Source: Oscillospiraceae bacterium (GTDB lineage Bacteria; Bacillota; Clostridia; Oscillospirales; Oscillospiraceae). From it: a stretch of DNA of 40,578 nt. Position 1 is the first letter of the stretch, and every line of letters starts with the position of its first letter. A program made the position numbers and the translations under genes. Shown one piece after another: positions 6,993 to 13,290 of the stretch. The DNA lies in assembly GCA_017549125.1 (NCBI GenBank), contig JAFYVL010000080.1:1-40578 (forward strand), read 5' to 3'. The notes below the pieces were generated by a model. That model saw only the letters and a program-made list of their open reading frames with translations. It did no database searches and was not told where the DNA came from.

Positions 6993-7008
6993 TGTTGAAT
7001 TTTCAACA
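6993..7008. promoter_or_regulatory. 16-bp palindromic operator for the Crp/Fnr regulator
   Basis: TGTTGAA-TT-TTCAACA is a perfect inverted repeat. It can also be read as TGTTGA-N4-TCAACA, the general shape of Crp/Fnr-family sites. It lies between the regulator gene and the divergent iron-sulfur operon. Its centre (7000.5) is 41.5 bp from the predicted minus-strand start (6959), the classical class II activation position. Confidence 0.65.
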
Positions 7009-7021
7009 GAAATGGAGCAAT

Positions 7022-7681
7022 ATGAAAAATTATATGGAAATGCTTCAAACTTGTCCTCTGTTTGCAGGTATCATGCCGGATGAGTTGTTGGGGCTATTGG
7101 ATTGCCTGGGTGGTTCTAAGCTTTATATGCCGAAAGGCCAGCCTATTTTCCGGGAGGGAGACCCGGCTACCCATCTGGGCATTGTTCTGGAAGGCGCAGT
7201 GCGGATGGAGCGGCAGGATTATTACGGCAACCGAAGCATCATTGCCCATATTGGACCCGGTGAATTGTTTGCAGAGACCTATGCCTGCGCCGGCGTGCAG
7301 GCATTGCCAATCAGTGTGGTGGCAGATGAGAATAGCCACGTGTTGATTGTGGATTGCTGCCGCATTACGGTCAGCTGCTGCAATGCCTGTAGCTTTCATA
7401 GCCGGATTATTCATAATCTTTTGTATCTGGTGGCAACGAAAAATATCCTTTTTGATCGAAAATTACAGGTGACAGCCAAGCGTACCACCCGGGAAAAGTT
7501 GATGGCATATTTAATGGATCAGATGAAGACCCAGGGAAACCCGTCCTTTACGATTCCCTATGATCGGCAGGAATTGGCGGATTATTTGGAAGTGGATCGC
7601 AGTGGCCTGTCTGCGGAAATTTCCAAGCTTCGCAAAGAGGGTGTACTGGAAAGTCATAAAAATTATTTTCGTATTTTGTGA
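7022..7681 (+). CDS. Crp/Fnr family transcriptional regulator
   Basis: The 219-aa protein has an N-terminal cyclic-nucleotide-binding-like beta-roll (about 10-120, with IFREGDPATHLGIVLEGAV), a dimerisation helix and a C-terminal winged helix (about 165-219, with RQELADYLEVDRSGLSAEISKL). A cysteine cluster, DCCRITVSCCNACSFH (about 118-133), sits at the start of the long helix and could sense a metal, Fe-S cluster, NO or redox state; this is inference. I prefer the ATG at 7022 (GGAG 4 nt upstream), which gives normal family length and leaves the palindrome at 6993-7008 in the leader. The divergent iron-sulfur operon is the likely target. Confidence 0.85.
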   Translation: MKNYMEMLQTCPLFAGIMPDELLGLLDCLGGSKLYMPKGQPIFREGDPATHLGIVLEGAVRMERQDYYGNRSIIAHIGPGELFAETYACAGVQALPISVVADENSHVLIVDCCRITVSCCNACSFHSRIIHNLLYLVATKNILFDRKLQVTAKRTTREKLMAYLMDQMKTQGNPSFTIPYDRQELADYLEVDRSGLSAEISKLRKEGVLESHKNYFRIL

Positions 7682-7689
7682 GGTGTCCC

Positions 7690-8004
7690 ATGGCGAAAAT
7701 CTATCATAAACTGGTTCGGGATCGGATTCCCGAGATCATCGAAGCTACCGGCAAAACCTGTAAAACCCAGATTCTATCTCAGGAGGAATATTTGCAGCTG
7801 CTGGACGAAAAACTGACAGAGGAACTGGCAGAGTACCAGGAAAGCAAATCCCTGGAGGAACTGGCGGATCTGTATGAGGTTATGGCGGCTGTGGTAGAAG
7901 CCAGAGGCTGGGATCTGTCCCAATTGGAGGCTGTCCGTCTGGAAAAGAAAGAAAAACGCGGCGGCTTCCGCCACCGCATCCTTTTGTTGGAAGTGGAAGA
8001 GTAA
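7690..8004 (+). CDS. MazG-like nucleotide pyrophosphohydrolase (COG4997 type)
   Basis: The 104-aa all-alpha protein opens with KLVRDRIPEII, a hallmark of the small phosphoribosyl-ATP-pyrophosphatase/MazG-like group. It carries the acidic metal-binding pattern EKLTEELAEYQ...EELADLYEVMAAV (EExxE...D). It probably hydrolyses non-canonical or surplus nucleoside triphosphates. The ATG at 7690 is preferred to an in-frame GTG at 7678 that overlaps the previous stop; GTGAGGTG gives the ribosome-binding site. It follows the regulator gene by 8 nt, so the two are probably cotranscribed. The substrate is not determined. Confidence 0.8.
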   Translation: MAKIYHKLVRDRIPEIIEATGKTCKTQILSQEEYLQLLDEKLTEELAEYQESKSLEELADLYEVMAAVVEARGWDLSQLEAVRLEKKEKRGGFRHRILLLEVEE

Positions 8005-8012
8005 AACCCTTC

Positions 8013-8303
8013 CTACATAATGAAATACAATGCTAATGTTAAGATAGCATTGTTTCTATCCTCTTCGCAATCGCCTGCCATGAGCAGCAATAATAGCACT
8101 ACGATCAAATCCCCGGTGTCAAAATCCTTAGGTAGCAGCTGCCGCAGGAAACCGGAGGGCTGCCTGTGCGTTTCCTGTTTGAGACAGGGTCTGGGCGGCT
8201 CCGGTGGAGGCGGCTGTGGCTTTTGGGGCGGTGTCTGATGGGGCTCTGCCATCCGGTTTCGGCGGTATGAGCCGTCCGCTTGGGGTACATATCGGTTATA
8301 CAT
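8013..8303 (-). CDS. small protein: Pro-rich linker plus hydrophobic C-terminus (unknown)
   Basis: I do not recognise this 96-aa product. It starts with MYNRYVPQADGSYRRNR, then a proline-rich stretch (about 24-40), a basic middle and a very hydrophobic run LIVVLLLLLMAG (about 67-78). That run is followed by CEEDRNN and a second hydrophobic end (about 86-96). It is the third gene of a tight minus-strand operon, 4 nt after the stop of the second. The hydrophobic segments point to membrane or surface association. A sporulation link is possible in Clostridia but nothing here proves it. Confidence 0.65.
   Translation of the reverse strand: MYNRYVPQADGSYRRNRMAEPHQTPPQKPQPPPPEPPRPCLKQETHRQPSGFLRQLLPKDFDTGDLIVVLLLLLMAGDCEEDRNNAILTLALYFIM
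8027..8053 (+). terminator. possible terminator of the MazG-like gene
   Basis: ACAATGCTA (8027-8035) pairs with TAGCATTGT (8045-8053), followed by TTTCT. It lies in the 3' coding end of the convergent minus-strand gene. The T-tract is short. Confidence 0.35.
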
Positions 8304-8307
8304 GGAC

Positions 8308-8622
8308 TCACCTGCCTAAGAATGTGGAGGCTAGTTTCGCCATTTTGGCGGCACGCATGGCCTTTTCCAATTTGGAGATACGTCTGTGATTCAGATATGG
8401 TCCTAGGGCGCATAAGAGATTTTTCTGGTTGGCATCAATATTGCTCTGACCGGCAATGCCGGAAAGCTTTTGTAACAGCTGCAGATCCATTTGGGGCATG
8501 GCATCCCCGGGAGGGGACTCCGGGGCGGGGGTTTGCCCCAAGGATTGAGCCAAGGACATGATTTTCTCCATCATTTGGGGATTTTCCAGAACCGCCCCCA
8601 GTTTGCTTTCCAGATCGTCCAT
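8308..8622 (-). CDS. small helical protein of unknown function
   Basis: This 104-aa product is not assigned to a family. The start is the ATG at 8622, preceded by GGGAGGTAGCC; longer in-frame starts would run through the previous gene. The sequence is largely helical: MDDLESKLGAVLENPQMMEKIMSLAQSLG, a Pro-rich turn (about 31-40), LQLLQKLSG, and a basic end RISKLEKAMRAAKMAKLAS. The first part resembles the sequence near the start of the gene before it (both have a PxxxxxI/L...L pattern), but only weakly. It starts 2 nt after the stop of the upstream gene. Confidence 0.7.
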   Translation of the reverse strand: MDDLESKLGAVLENPQMMEKIMSLAQSLGQTPAPESPPGDAMPQMDLQLLQKLSGIAGQSNIDANQKNLLCALGPYLNHRRISKLEKAMRAAKMAKLASTFLGR

Positions 8623-8624
8623 GG

Positions 8625-8843
8625 CTACCTCCCTAAGTCCTTCAATAGCCGTTGCCCCTCCGGGGACGACAGAATATCCTTCAGTCGATCCATGGCCTGG
8701 GCATAATTGCCGTGGCTTGCTTGTTTGGCAGCTTGCTGCAAGGCGGTGGGATCTTTTTCTTTCAGCATGGCGATCAGCTGCTGTCCGGCAGGACTTTTGG
8801 CGATCCGCATGACTTCCTGCAGATCTACGCTGTTTTTGTCCAC
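8625..8843 (-). CDS. small helical protein of unknown function, first gene of the operon
   Basis: This 72-aa product has no recognisable domain. The GTG start at 8843 is supported by GGGAGGGG 6 nt upstream. It is predicted to be mostly helical and soluble, with the motifs AKSPAGQQLIAMLKEKD and LSSPEGQRLLKDLG, two related SPxGQxL segments that suggest an internal duplication. It heads a three-gene operon transcribed away from the YfcE-type gene. Confidence 0.72.
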   Translation of the reverse strand: MDKNSVDLQEVMRIAKSPAGQQLIAMLKEKDPTALQQAAKQASHGNYAQAMDRLKDILSSPEGQRLLKDLGR

Positions 8844-8875
8844 TGAGAACCCCTCCCATCAAAACATTCTACATC

Positions 8876-8904
8876 ATTATATGCAATCTTATGAGGTTGG
8901 TGAA
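8876..8904 (-). promoter_or_regulatory. candidate promoter of the three-gene small-protein operon
   Basis: The minus strand has TATAAT (8881-8876) with a weak TTCACC (8904-8899) 17 bp upstream. The -10 region also reads CATATAAT, similar to the -10 of sporulation sigma-E promoters, but I see no matching -35. The sigma factor is therefore open. Confidence 0.4.
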
Positions 8905-8906
8905 CT

Positions 8907-9392
8907 ATGAAGATATTGGTGCTGTCCGATTCCCATTCCGGACATTCCTTTATGACCCATTGTATTGAGCAACTAAAGCCGGACTTTTTGATCCATCTGG
9001 GTGACCATTATGACGATGGGGAAGTGCTGCAGGAAAAATTTCCTCACATTCCCCTAAATCAAGTGCCGGGTAATTGCGATACTTACCGCTGTCCTTTCGG
9101 CGCACCGAATGTGGTGAAATGTTCTTACGGCGGTGTGGTATTTTTCATGACACATGGGCATAATCATCATGTAAAAAGCGGCATCGGCGCATTGGTGGCG
9201 GATGCCCGTCGCAATGGCGCACAGGTGGCCTTGTATGGACATACCCACCGGGCAGATTGCCATCAGGAAGCAGATGGTCTGTGGGTTATCAATCCCGGCA
9301 GCTGCGGCTCTTGGGGCGGCAGCGTGGCACTCATTGAAATTGAAGCGCAAAAAGTATCTGCCTGCACCATACTGACACAGGCAGATTTGTAA
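8907..9392 (+). CDS. YfcE/MJ0936-type metallophosphodiesterase
   Basis: The 161-aa protein shows the full calcineurin-like metal-site set: LSDSHSG (7-11 region), LGDHYDD (about 31-37), PGNCD (about 52-56), THGHNHH (about 81-87) and YGHTHRAD (about 111-118). Members cleave phosphodiester bonds with a di-metal centre; the natural substrate is mostly unknown. The INPGSCG stretch is also typical. GAGGTTGGTGA lies 3 nt before the ATG. It is divergent from the small-protein operon. Confidence 0.9.
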   Translation: MKILVLSDSHSGHSFMTHCIEQLKPDFLIHLGDHYDDGEVLQEKFPHIPLNQVPGNCDTYRCPFGAPNVVKCSYGGVVFFMTHGHNHHVKSGIGALVADARRNGAQVALYGHTHRADCHQEADGLWVINPGSCGSWGGSVALIEIEAQKVSACTILTQADL

Positions 9393-9396
9393 GGTC

Positions 9397-9567
9397 TTAG
9401 AATACGGCTGCTAAAAACAGCAATACCACGGCGATTCCGACACCGGATGCACAAAGCAGGAGCTGATCCAGATGCTTCTTCACAATCTGACGTCTGGTGG
9501 CTGCGTTGGGCAGATCGATATGGGGCTGGTTCATATAATGGTTGAGATACAAAATAGCAGTTTTCAT
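9397..9567 (-). CDS. small single-pass membrane protein (unknown)
   Basis: The 56-aa product has a soluble N-terminal half with a basic patch (ATRRQIVKKH, about 26-35) and one C-terminal transmembrane helix (LLLCASGVGIAVVLLFLAAVF, in two halves about 38-56). The start at 9567 is decided by AAGGAGG 8 nt upstream. It converges on the YfcE-type gene with a 4-nt gap. The function is unknown. Confidence 0.65.
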   Translation of the reverse strand: MKTAILYLNHYMNQPHIDLPNAATRRQIVKKHLDQLLLCASGVGIAVVLLFLAAVF

Positions 9568-9618
9568 GGATAAGTCCTCCTTGTGTTTGGTTGATGAGGC
9601 CAGTATAGAACAGCAACT

Positions 9619-9634
9619 GTCCAATAATTTGGAC
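9619..9634. promoter_or_regulatory. 16-bp palindrome between divergent small membrane-protein genes
   Basis: GTCCAA-TAAT-TTGGAC is a perfect inverted repeat. On the minus strand it is centred about 31 bp upstream of the start predicted from TATACT (9607-9602), so a bound protein would cover the -35 region. It is a candidate repressor site; no regulator is identified. Confidence 0.4.
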
Positions 9635-9647
9635 TTATAATACCTGC

Positions 9648-9676
9648 TTGCAAATCGGAAAAATCTGTGATATAAT
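9648..9676 (+). promoter_or_regulatory. promoter of the three-helix membrane protein gene
   Basis: TTGCAA (9648-9653) and TATAAT (9671-9676) are 17 bp apart, with TGA before the -10 (extended -10). Confidence 0.75.
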
Positions 9677-9709
9677 GTCAAAAGATAGAATTCTAAGGTG
9701 GTGCGATCC

Positions 9710-10063
9710 ATGAAGGAGAATAAGTTTATCCAGACACTCCGTGTGAGTTGGTCCTGGATTTATCGTTTACGCAGCTTGATCCTGGCGATCCCTGTGGCGA
9801 TTGCGGCGGTGATGTTGGCACTTCGCAATGCCAGCAAGTTGCCGGAATTGGTTGTGATGGGTACGGCAGGTTCAGAATCCGGCACGCTGGTATTCCGTAG
9901 TATTACCTTGAGCCGGAATATGGCGGTAATGTTGCCTTTGATCATCACAGCAGCTTGTATTTTGCTGATGTTCTTCTCTAAAAAGGTAATTTATCCCTGG
10001 CTGATCAGCCTGTTCTCTCTGGTATTGCCCATTGCTTTGCTGCTGATCAACAGCTTCCCCTAA
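9710..10063 (+). CDS. integral membrane protein of unknown function
   Basis: The 117-aa product has about three transmembrane segments: SLILAIPVAIAAVMLAL (about 22-38), NMAVMLPLIITAACILLMFF (about 70-89) and YPWLISLFSLVLPIALLLI (about 94-112). A basic N-terminal tail precedes them. The start is ATG 9710 with AAGGTGG upstream, not the in-frame GTG at 9698, which is part of that site. It is monocistronic, with its own promoter and a strong terminator. I do not recognise the family. Confidence 0.68.
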   Translation: MKENKFIQTLRVSWSWIYRLRSLILAIPVAIAAVMLALRNASKLPELVVMGTAGSESGTLVFRSITLSRNMAVMLPLIITAACILLMFFSKKVIYPWLISLFSLVLPIALLLINSFP

Positions 10064-10068
10064 AAACA

Positions 10069-10104
10069 AACCCCAAGCCGTTAGACTTGGGGTTGTATTT
10101 TTTT
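10069..10104 (+). terminator. rho-independent terminator
   Basis: AACCCCAAG (10069-10077) pairs with CTTGGGGTT (10086-10094), followed by GTATTTTTTT. It ends the membrane-protein gene 6 nt after its stop. Confidence 0.9.
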
Positions 10105-10125
10105 GTAAAATGCTGCGGAAAAAGC

Positions 10126-10154
10126 TTGAATTGTGCTGAAAAAACCGCTATAAT
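10126..10154 (+). promoter_or_regulatory. promoter of the O-acetylation cassette
   Basis: TTGAAT (10126-10131) and TATAAT (10149-10154) are 17 bp apart. The first gene starts at 10194. Confidence 0.75.
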
Positions 10155-10193
10155 ATAGGACAAATACATAAATGGATAGGAAAGGGTTATTTT

Positions 10194-11339
10194 ATGAAAA
10201 AATGGCTTTCTATATTTCTGGTGCTTTCTCTGGCCTTGAGCCTGTTGGCAGCCTGCGGACAGAACACAGAAAAGAAGGATGCAACAGAAGCGTCCACCCA
10301 GCAGCAGACCCAGCCCGTAGAAACAGAATCTTCTACCCAGCCCCAGGAAAGTCTGGAGCAGGGGATTTCCTTTAACGACGATGCGATCACGCTGGTAACC
10401 CCGGGCGAGACCTTGTCTGTGTACAATGGTACTGTGCCTGTGGCAGAGGTGAGCTTCACCACGGACAACCCCTATGTGGCAACCATTGAAAACGGTGTGG
10501 TCACTGCGGTTGCTGCCGGTGAGACCCAGGTATATGCCCAGTATGGGGATCAGCGCATTTCCTGCAGCGTTTACTGCAATATGAATGCGCCCAAGCCCAC
10601 CGAAGCTACCCAGCCCCCCACGACCCAGCCTGTGGAGACAAAGCCTGTGGAGACTACCCCTCCCACCGAGGCCACTAAGCCTACAGCTGCCAATAATGCC
10701 GGTCCTCGTGATCCCGCTGTAGCAGAGCCTGCCAACCAGACCGTGGACAGTTCCTTCTTCGATGATGCTGTGTTCGTAGGTGACTCCATTTCTCTGAAGC
10801 TTTCCCAGTATGCCGCCAGCTCCGGTGCATTGGGCAGAGCCAAGTTCCTGGTGATCGGCAGCTTCGGCGTTAACAATGCGGTCAATGACCATCCCGATAC
10901 CCGTGTCACCTACCAGGGTGTCAAGTACCAGGATATTGAGGAAGCCATCAAGGCTACCGGTGCCAAGAAGATGTTCATTATGTTCGGCATGAATGACATC
11001 GGCCTGCACGGTATCGATAAAACCATTACCAACTGGGGTGTGCTGGTGGATCTGATCCGCTCCCAGTGTCCCGACATTGCCATCTATATCCAGTCCATGA
11101 CTCCCATCTGGACCGGCGGTGAAAAGGGCAAGCTGACCAATGCCAACGTACTGAAGTATAATGAGAAGCTGCGGAACTTTGCGCAGAACAACGGCTGTAA
11201 GTATATTGATATTCATCCCTATATGCAGGATTCTACCGGTGGTTTGGCAACCATCTTCTGCTCCGACAAGTACGTGCATCTGACCAATGAGGGCGCACAG
11301 CGTTGGATCGCAGTTCTGAAGGCCTATACCGGCTATTGA
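10194..11339 (+). CDS. lipoprotein with Big2-like and SGNH/GDSL hydrolase domains
   Basis: The signal peptide ends in lipobox SLLAAC (Cys about 21). A Gln/Thr-rich spacer is followed by a bacterial Ig-like (Big2) domain (about 60-130, with TTDNPYVATIENGVVTAVAAGETQV), a Pro/Thr-rich linker (about 132-180) and an SGNH hydrolase domain (about 185-381). Catalytic elements seen are GDS with Ser198, the GMND block-III motif, and Asp358/His362 in SDKYVHLT. It probably removes or transfers acetyl groups on a surface glycan. It is the first gene of a four-gene cassette with an MBOAT and a DHHW protein, a combination known from polysaccharide O-acetylation systems. Confidence 0.88.
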   Translation: MKKWLSIFLVLSLALSLLAACGQNTEKKDATEASTQQQTQPVETESSTQPQESLEQGISFNDDAITLVTPGETLSVYNGTVPVAEVSFTTDNPYVATIENGVVTAVAAGETQVYAQYGDQRISCSVYCNMNAPKPTEATQPPTTQPVETKPVETTPPTEATKPTAANNAGPRDPAVAEPANQTVDSSFFDDAVFVGDSISLKLSQYAASSGALGRAKFLVIGSFGVNNAVNDHPDTRVTYQGVKYQDIEEAIKATGAKKMFIMFGMNDIGLHGIDKTITNWGVLVDLIRSQCPDIAIYIQSMTPIWTGGEKGKLTNANVLKYNEKLRNFAQNNGCKYIDIHPYMQDSTGGLATIFCSDKYVHLTNEGAQRWIAVLKAYTGY

Positions 11340-11354
11340 TAAGAGGAGAACATT

Positions 11355-11828
11355 ATGAAAAAACTGATTTGCGCTTTATTGGCAGTGATGATGCTGTTGT
11401 CTCTGACCGCTTGCGGCGGCGAGACCGAAGAAAAGAATGTGGCAGCCCCCAACATGACGGATGTGTTCGCATCCATGCATGAGCAGCTGCCTGAAGATGC
11501 TGTGGCATTTTCTTCTGAGTATGTATTTGATGCTTATGGTGTCAAGGCAGAGGATTGCAAGCAGCAGGTGGTGCTGTCCTACTACGACGGTGCTGTGACC
11601 GCAGAGATCTGGATGATCGAAGCTGTGAGCAAGACCGCTCTGAAGGAGATCAAGAAGCTGGCCGAGGCTCGTCTGGATAGCATGAAGGATCAGTTCCAGA
11701 GCTATGACCAGAATGCGTATACGCTGGCAAAGAATGCAAAGCTGTTCACCGAGGGCGATTGCCTGGTGTTCTTTGTGTCTGAGAACGTGGATCAGCTGAT
11801 GGAGATCTATCGCAGCGCAGAACGCTGA
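11355..11828 (+). CDS. DUF4358 lipoprotein
   Basis: The 157-aa protein has a signal with lipobox LSLTAC (Cys about 20) and the DUF4358 pattern: an N-terminal helix (MTDVFASMHEQLP), central FDAYGVKAEDCKQQVVLSYYDGAVTAEIWMIEA, and a helix ALKEIKKLAEARLDSMKDQFQSY. DUF4358 proteins recur in Clostridia next to MBOAT and SGNH genes. The role is unknown; an accessory or assembly factor for surface O-acetylation is likely. The ribosome-binding site is AGAGGAGAA, 15 nt after the previous stop. Confidence 0.85.
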   Translation: MKKLICALLAVMMLLSLTACGGETEEKNVAAPNMTDVFASMHEQLPEDAVAFSSEYVFDAYGVKAEDCKQQVVLSYYDGAVTAEIWMIEAVSKTALKEIKKLAEARLDSMKDQFQSYDQNAYTLAKNAKLFTEGDCLVFFVSENVDQLMEIYRSAER

Positions 11829-11834
11829 TAATTG

Positions 11835-11861
11835 TTTGGGGAGGGGATTACCCTCCCCAAA
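11835..11861 (+). repeat. GC-rich hairpin inside the O-acetylation operon
   Basis: TTTGGGGAGGG (11835-11845) pairs with CCCTCCCCAAA (11851-11861) around GATTA. No T-tract follows. It resembles the intergenic GGGAGGG...CCCTCCC hairpins at 22914-22934 and 40390-40410. It may act as an attenuator or as an mRNA-stability element that sets gene dosage within the operon. Confidence 0.6.
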
Positions 11862-11892
11862 ACCTGTGCTTTAAAGAAAGGAGGGGCAACGG

Positions 11893-13278
11893 ATGTTATT
11901 TTCCAGCAACGTATTTTTGTTTGCTTTCCTGCCCTCAATATTACTGATCTACTATATTTGCCCCCGGGCTTTGAGAAACCCGGTGTTGCTTTTGTGGAGC
12001 TTGGTGTTCTACGGATGGGGTGAGCCTGTCTATCTGTTCTTGATGATCGGCACCATCCTGCTCAACTATGTGTTTGGTCTGCAGATCCATAAGTGCCAGG
12101 CTCGTCAGAAGTCCGCAAAACTCCCCTTGGTGTTGGGTGTCATAGCGAACCTGCTGATTTTGGGCTTTTTCAAGTATGCCGGTTTCTTCGTGGACCAGCT
12201 GAAGGCAATTCTGCCCTTCATGTCCGGCGTGGAAACTCCGGAGATATCCTTGCCCATTGGCATTTCTTTCTATGTGTTCCAATCCATGAGCTATGTGATC
12301 GACGTGTATCGTAACGATGCACCGGTGCAGAAGAACCCCTTGACCTTCGGCACTTATGTGACCCTGTTCCCTCAGCTGATCGCAGGTCCTATTGTCCGTT
12401 ATAGCGACGTGGCATTGCAGATGGATCACAGAAAAGAGAATATTTCCCAGTTTGCATCCGGTGTCCAGCTGTTCATTGTGGGCTTGGGCAAGAAGATGCT
12501 GCTGGCTAACCCCATGGGAAGCCTCTGGGATATGCTCCGTGCTTACGAAGGTAGCCCTGCCGCCTGGGTGGGCATTCTGGCCTATACCATGCAGATCTAT
12601 TTCGATTTCTCCGGTTATTCCGATATGGCAAGAGGTCTGGGCAGAATGTTCGGCTTCGAGTTCCTGGAAAACTTCAACTATCCCTATATTGCTTCTACCA
12701 TCACCGATTTCTGGCGTCGCTGGCACATCAGCCTGTCCACCTGGTTTAAGGAGTATGTGTATATTCCGCTGGGCGGCAACCGCAGAGGCTTGCCCCGCCA
12801 GATCGTGAACCTGCTGGTGGTTTGGGCGCTCACCGGCTTCTGGCATGGTGCTAGCTGGAACTTCCTGCTGTGGGGCTTGTATTATGCGGTGCTGCTGATT
12901 ATGGAAAAGATGTTCCTGCTGAAGCTGCTGAAGAAGCTGCCCAAGGTCATCGGCCATGTATATTCCATTTTTGCCTTCATGATGGGCTGGGCGCTGTTCT
13001 TCTTTGAGGATATGAGCCAACTGGGCAATTTCTTCGGTCAGCTCTTTAGCTTCAGCGGCTCTGCCACACCGGCTCTGCAGCTGATCCTGGGCTTCCTGCC
13101 TATGATTCTCATTGGTATCGTAGCGGCCACTCCCTTGCTCAAGACCCTTACCGCAAAGTGGGAAAATGCTCCCGTTGTGCGTTATGGCAAGCTGGCTCTG
13201 TGCGCTGTGGTGCTGATGCTGTGCGTGGCATCTTTGGTGTCCAGCAGCTATAACCCCTTCATTTATTTCCGCTTCTAA
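11893..13278 (+). CDS. MBOAT-family O-acyltransferase (AlgI/PatA/DltB-like)
   Basis: The 461-aa polytopic membrane protein moves acyl groups across the membrane for transfer to extracellular glycans. Family marks are the long cytoplasmic segment DFWRRWHISLSTWFKEYVYIP (about 275-296), LGGNR, and GFWHGASWNF with the essential His318. About ten hydrophobic segments are seen from the N-terminus to the end. The ATG at 11893 follows AGGAGG. It is cotranscribed with the DHHW gene 12 nt downstream, its likely extracellular acetyltransferase partner. Confidence 0.93.
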   Translation: MLFSSNVFLFAFLPSILLIYYICPRALRNPVLLLWSLVFYGWGEPVYLFLMIGTILLNYVFGLQIHKCQARQKSAKLPLVLGVIANLLILGFFKYAGFFVDQLKAILPFMSGVETPEISLPIGISFYVFQSMSYVIDVYRNDAPVQKNPLTFGTYVTLFPQLIAGPIVRYSDVALQMDHRKENISQFASGVQLFIVGLGKKMLLANPMGSLWDMLRAYEGSPAAWVGILAYTMQIYFDFSGYSDMARGLGRMFGFEFLENFNYPYIASTITDFWRRWHISLSTWFKEYVYIPLGGNRRGLPRQIVNLLVVWALTGFWHGASWNFLLWGLYYAVLLIMEKMFLLKLLKKLPKVIGHVYSIFAFMMGWALFFFEDMSQLGNFFGQLFSFSGSATPALQLILGFLPMILIGIVAATPLLKTLTAKWENAPVVRYGKLALCAVVLMLCVASLVSSSYNPFIYFRF

Positions 13279-13290
13279 GGAGGTACAGAT

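Noticed and set aside
6992..7021. Earlier start codons (6950, 6992) for the Crp/Fnr gene
   Set aside because: They would put the promoter or the palindrome inside coding sequence and give an N-terminus longer than the family's usual length; the ATG at 7022 fits better.
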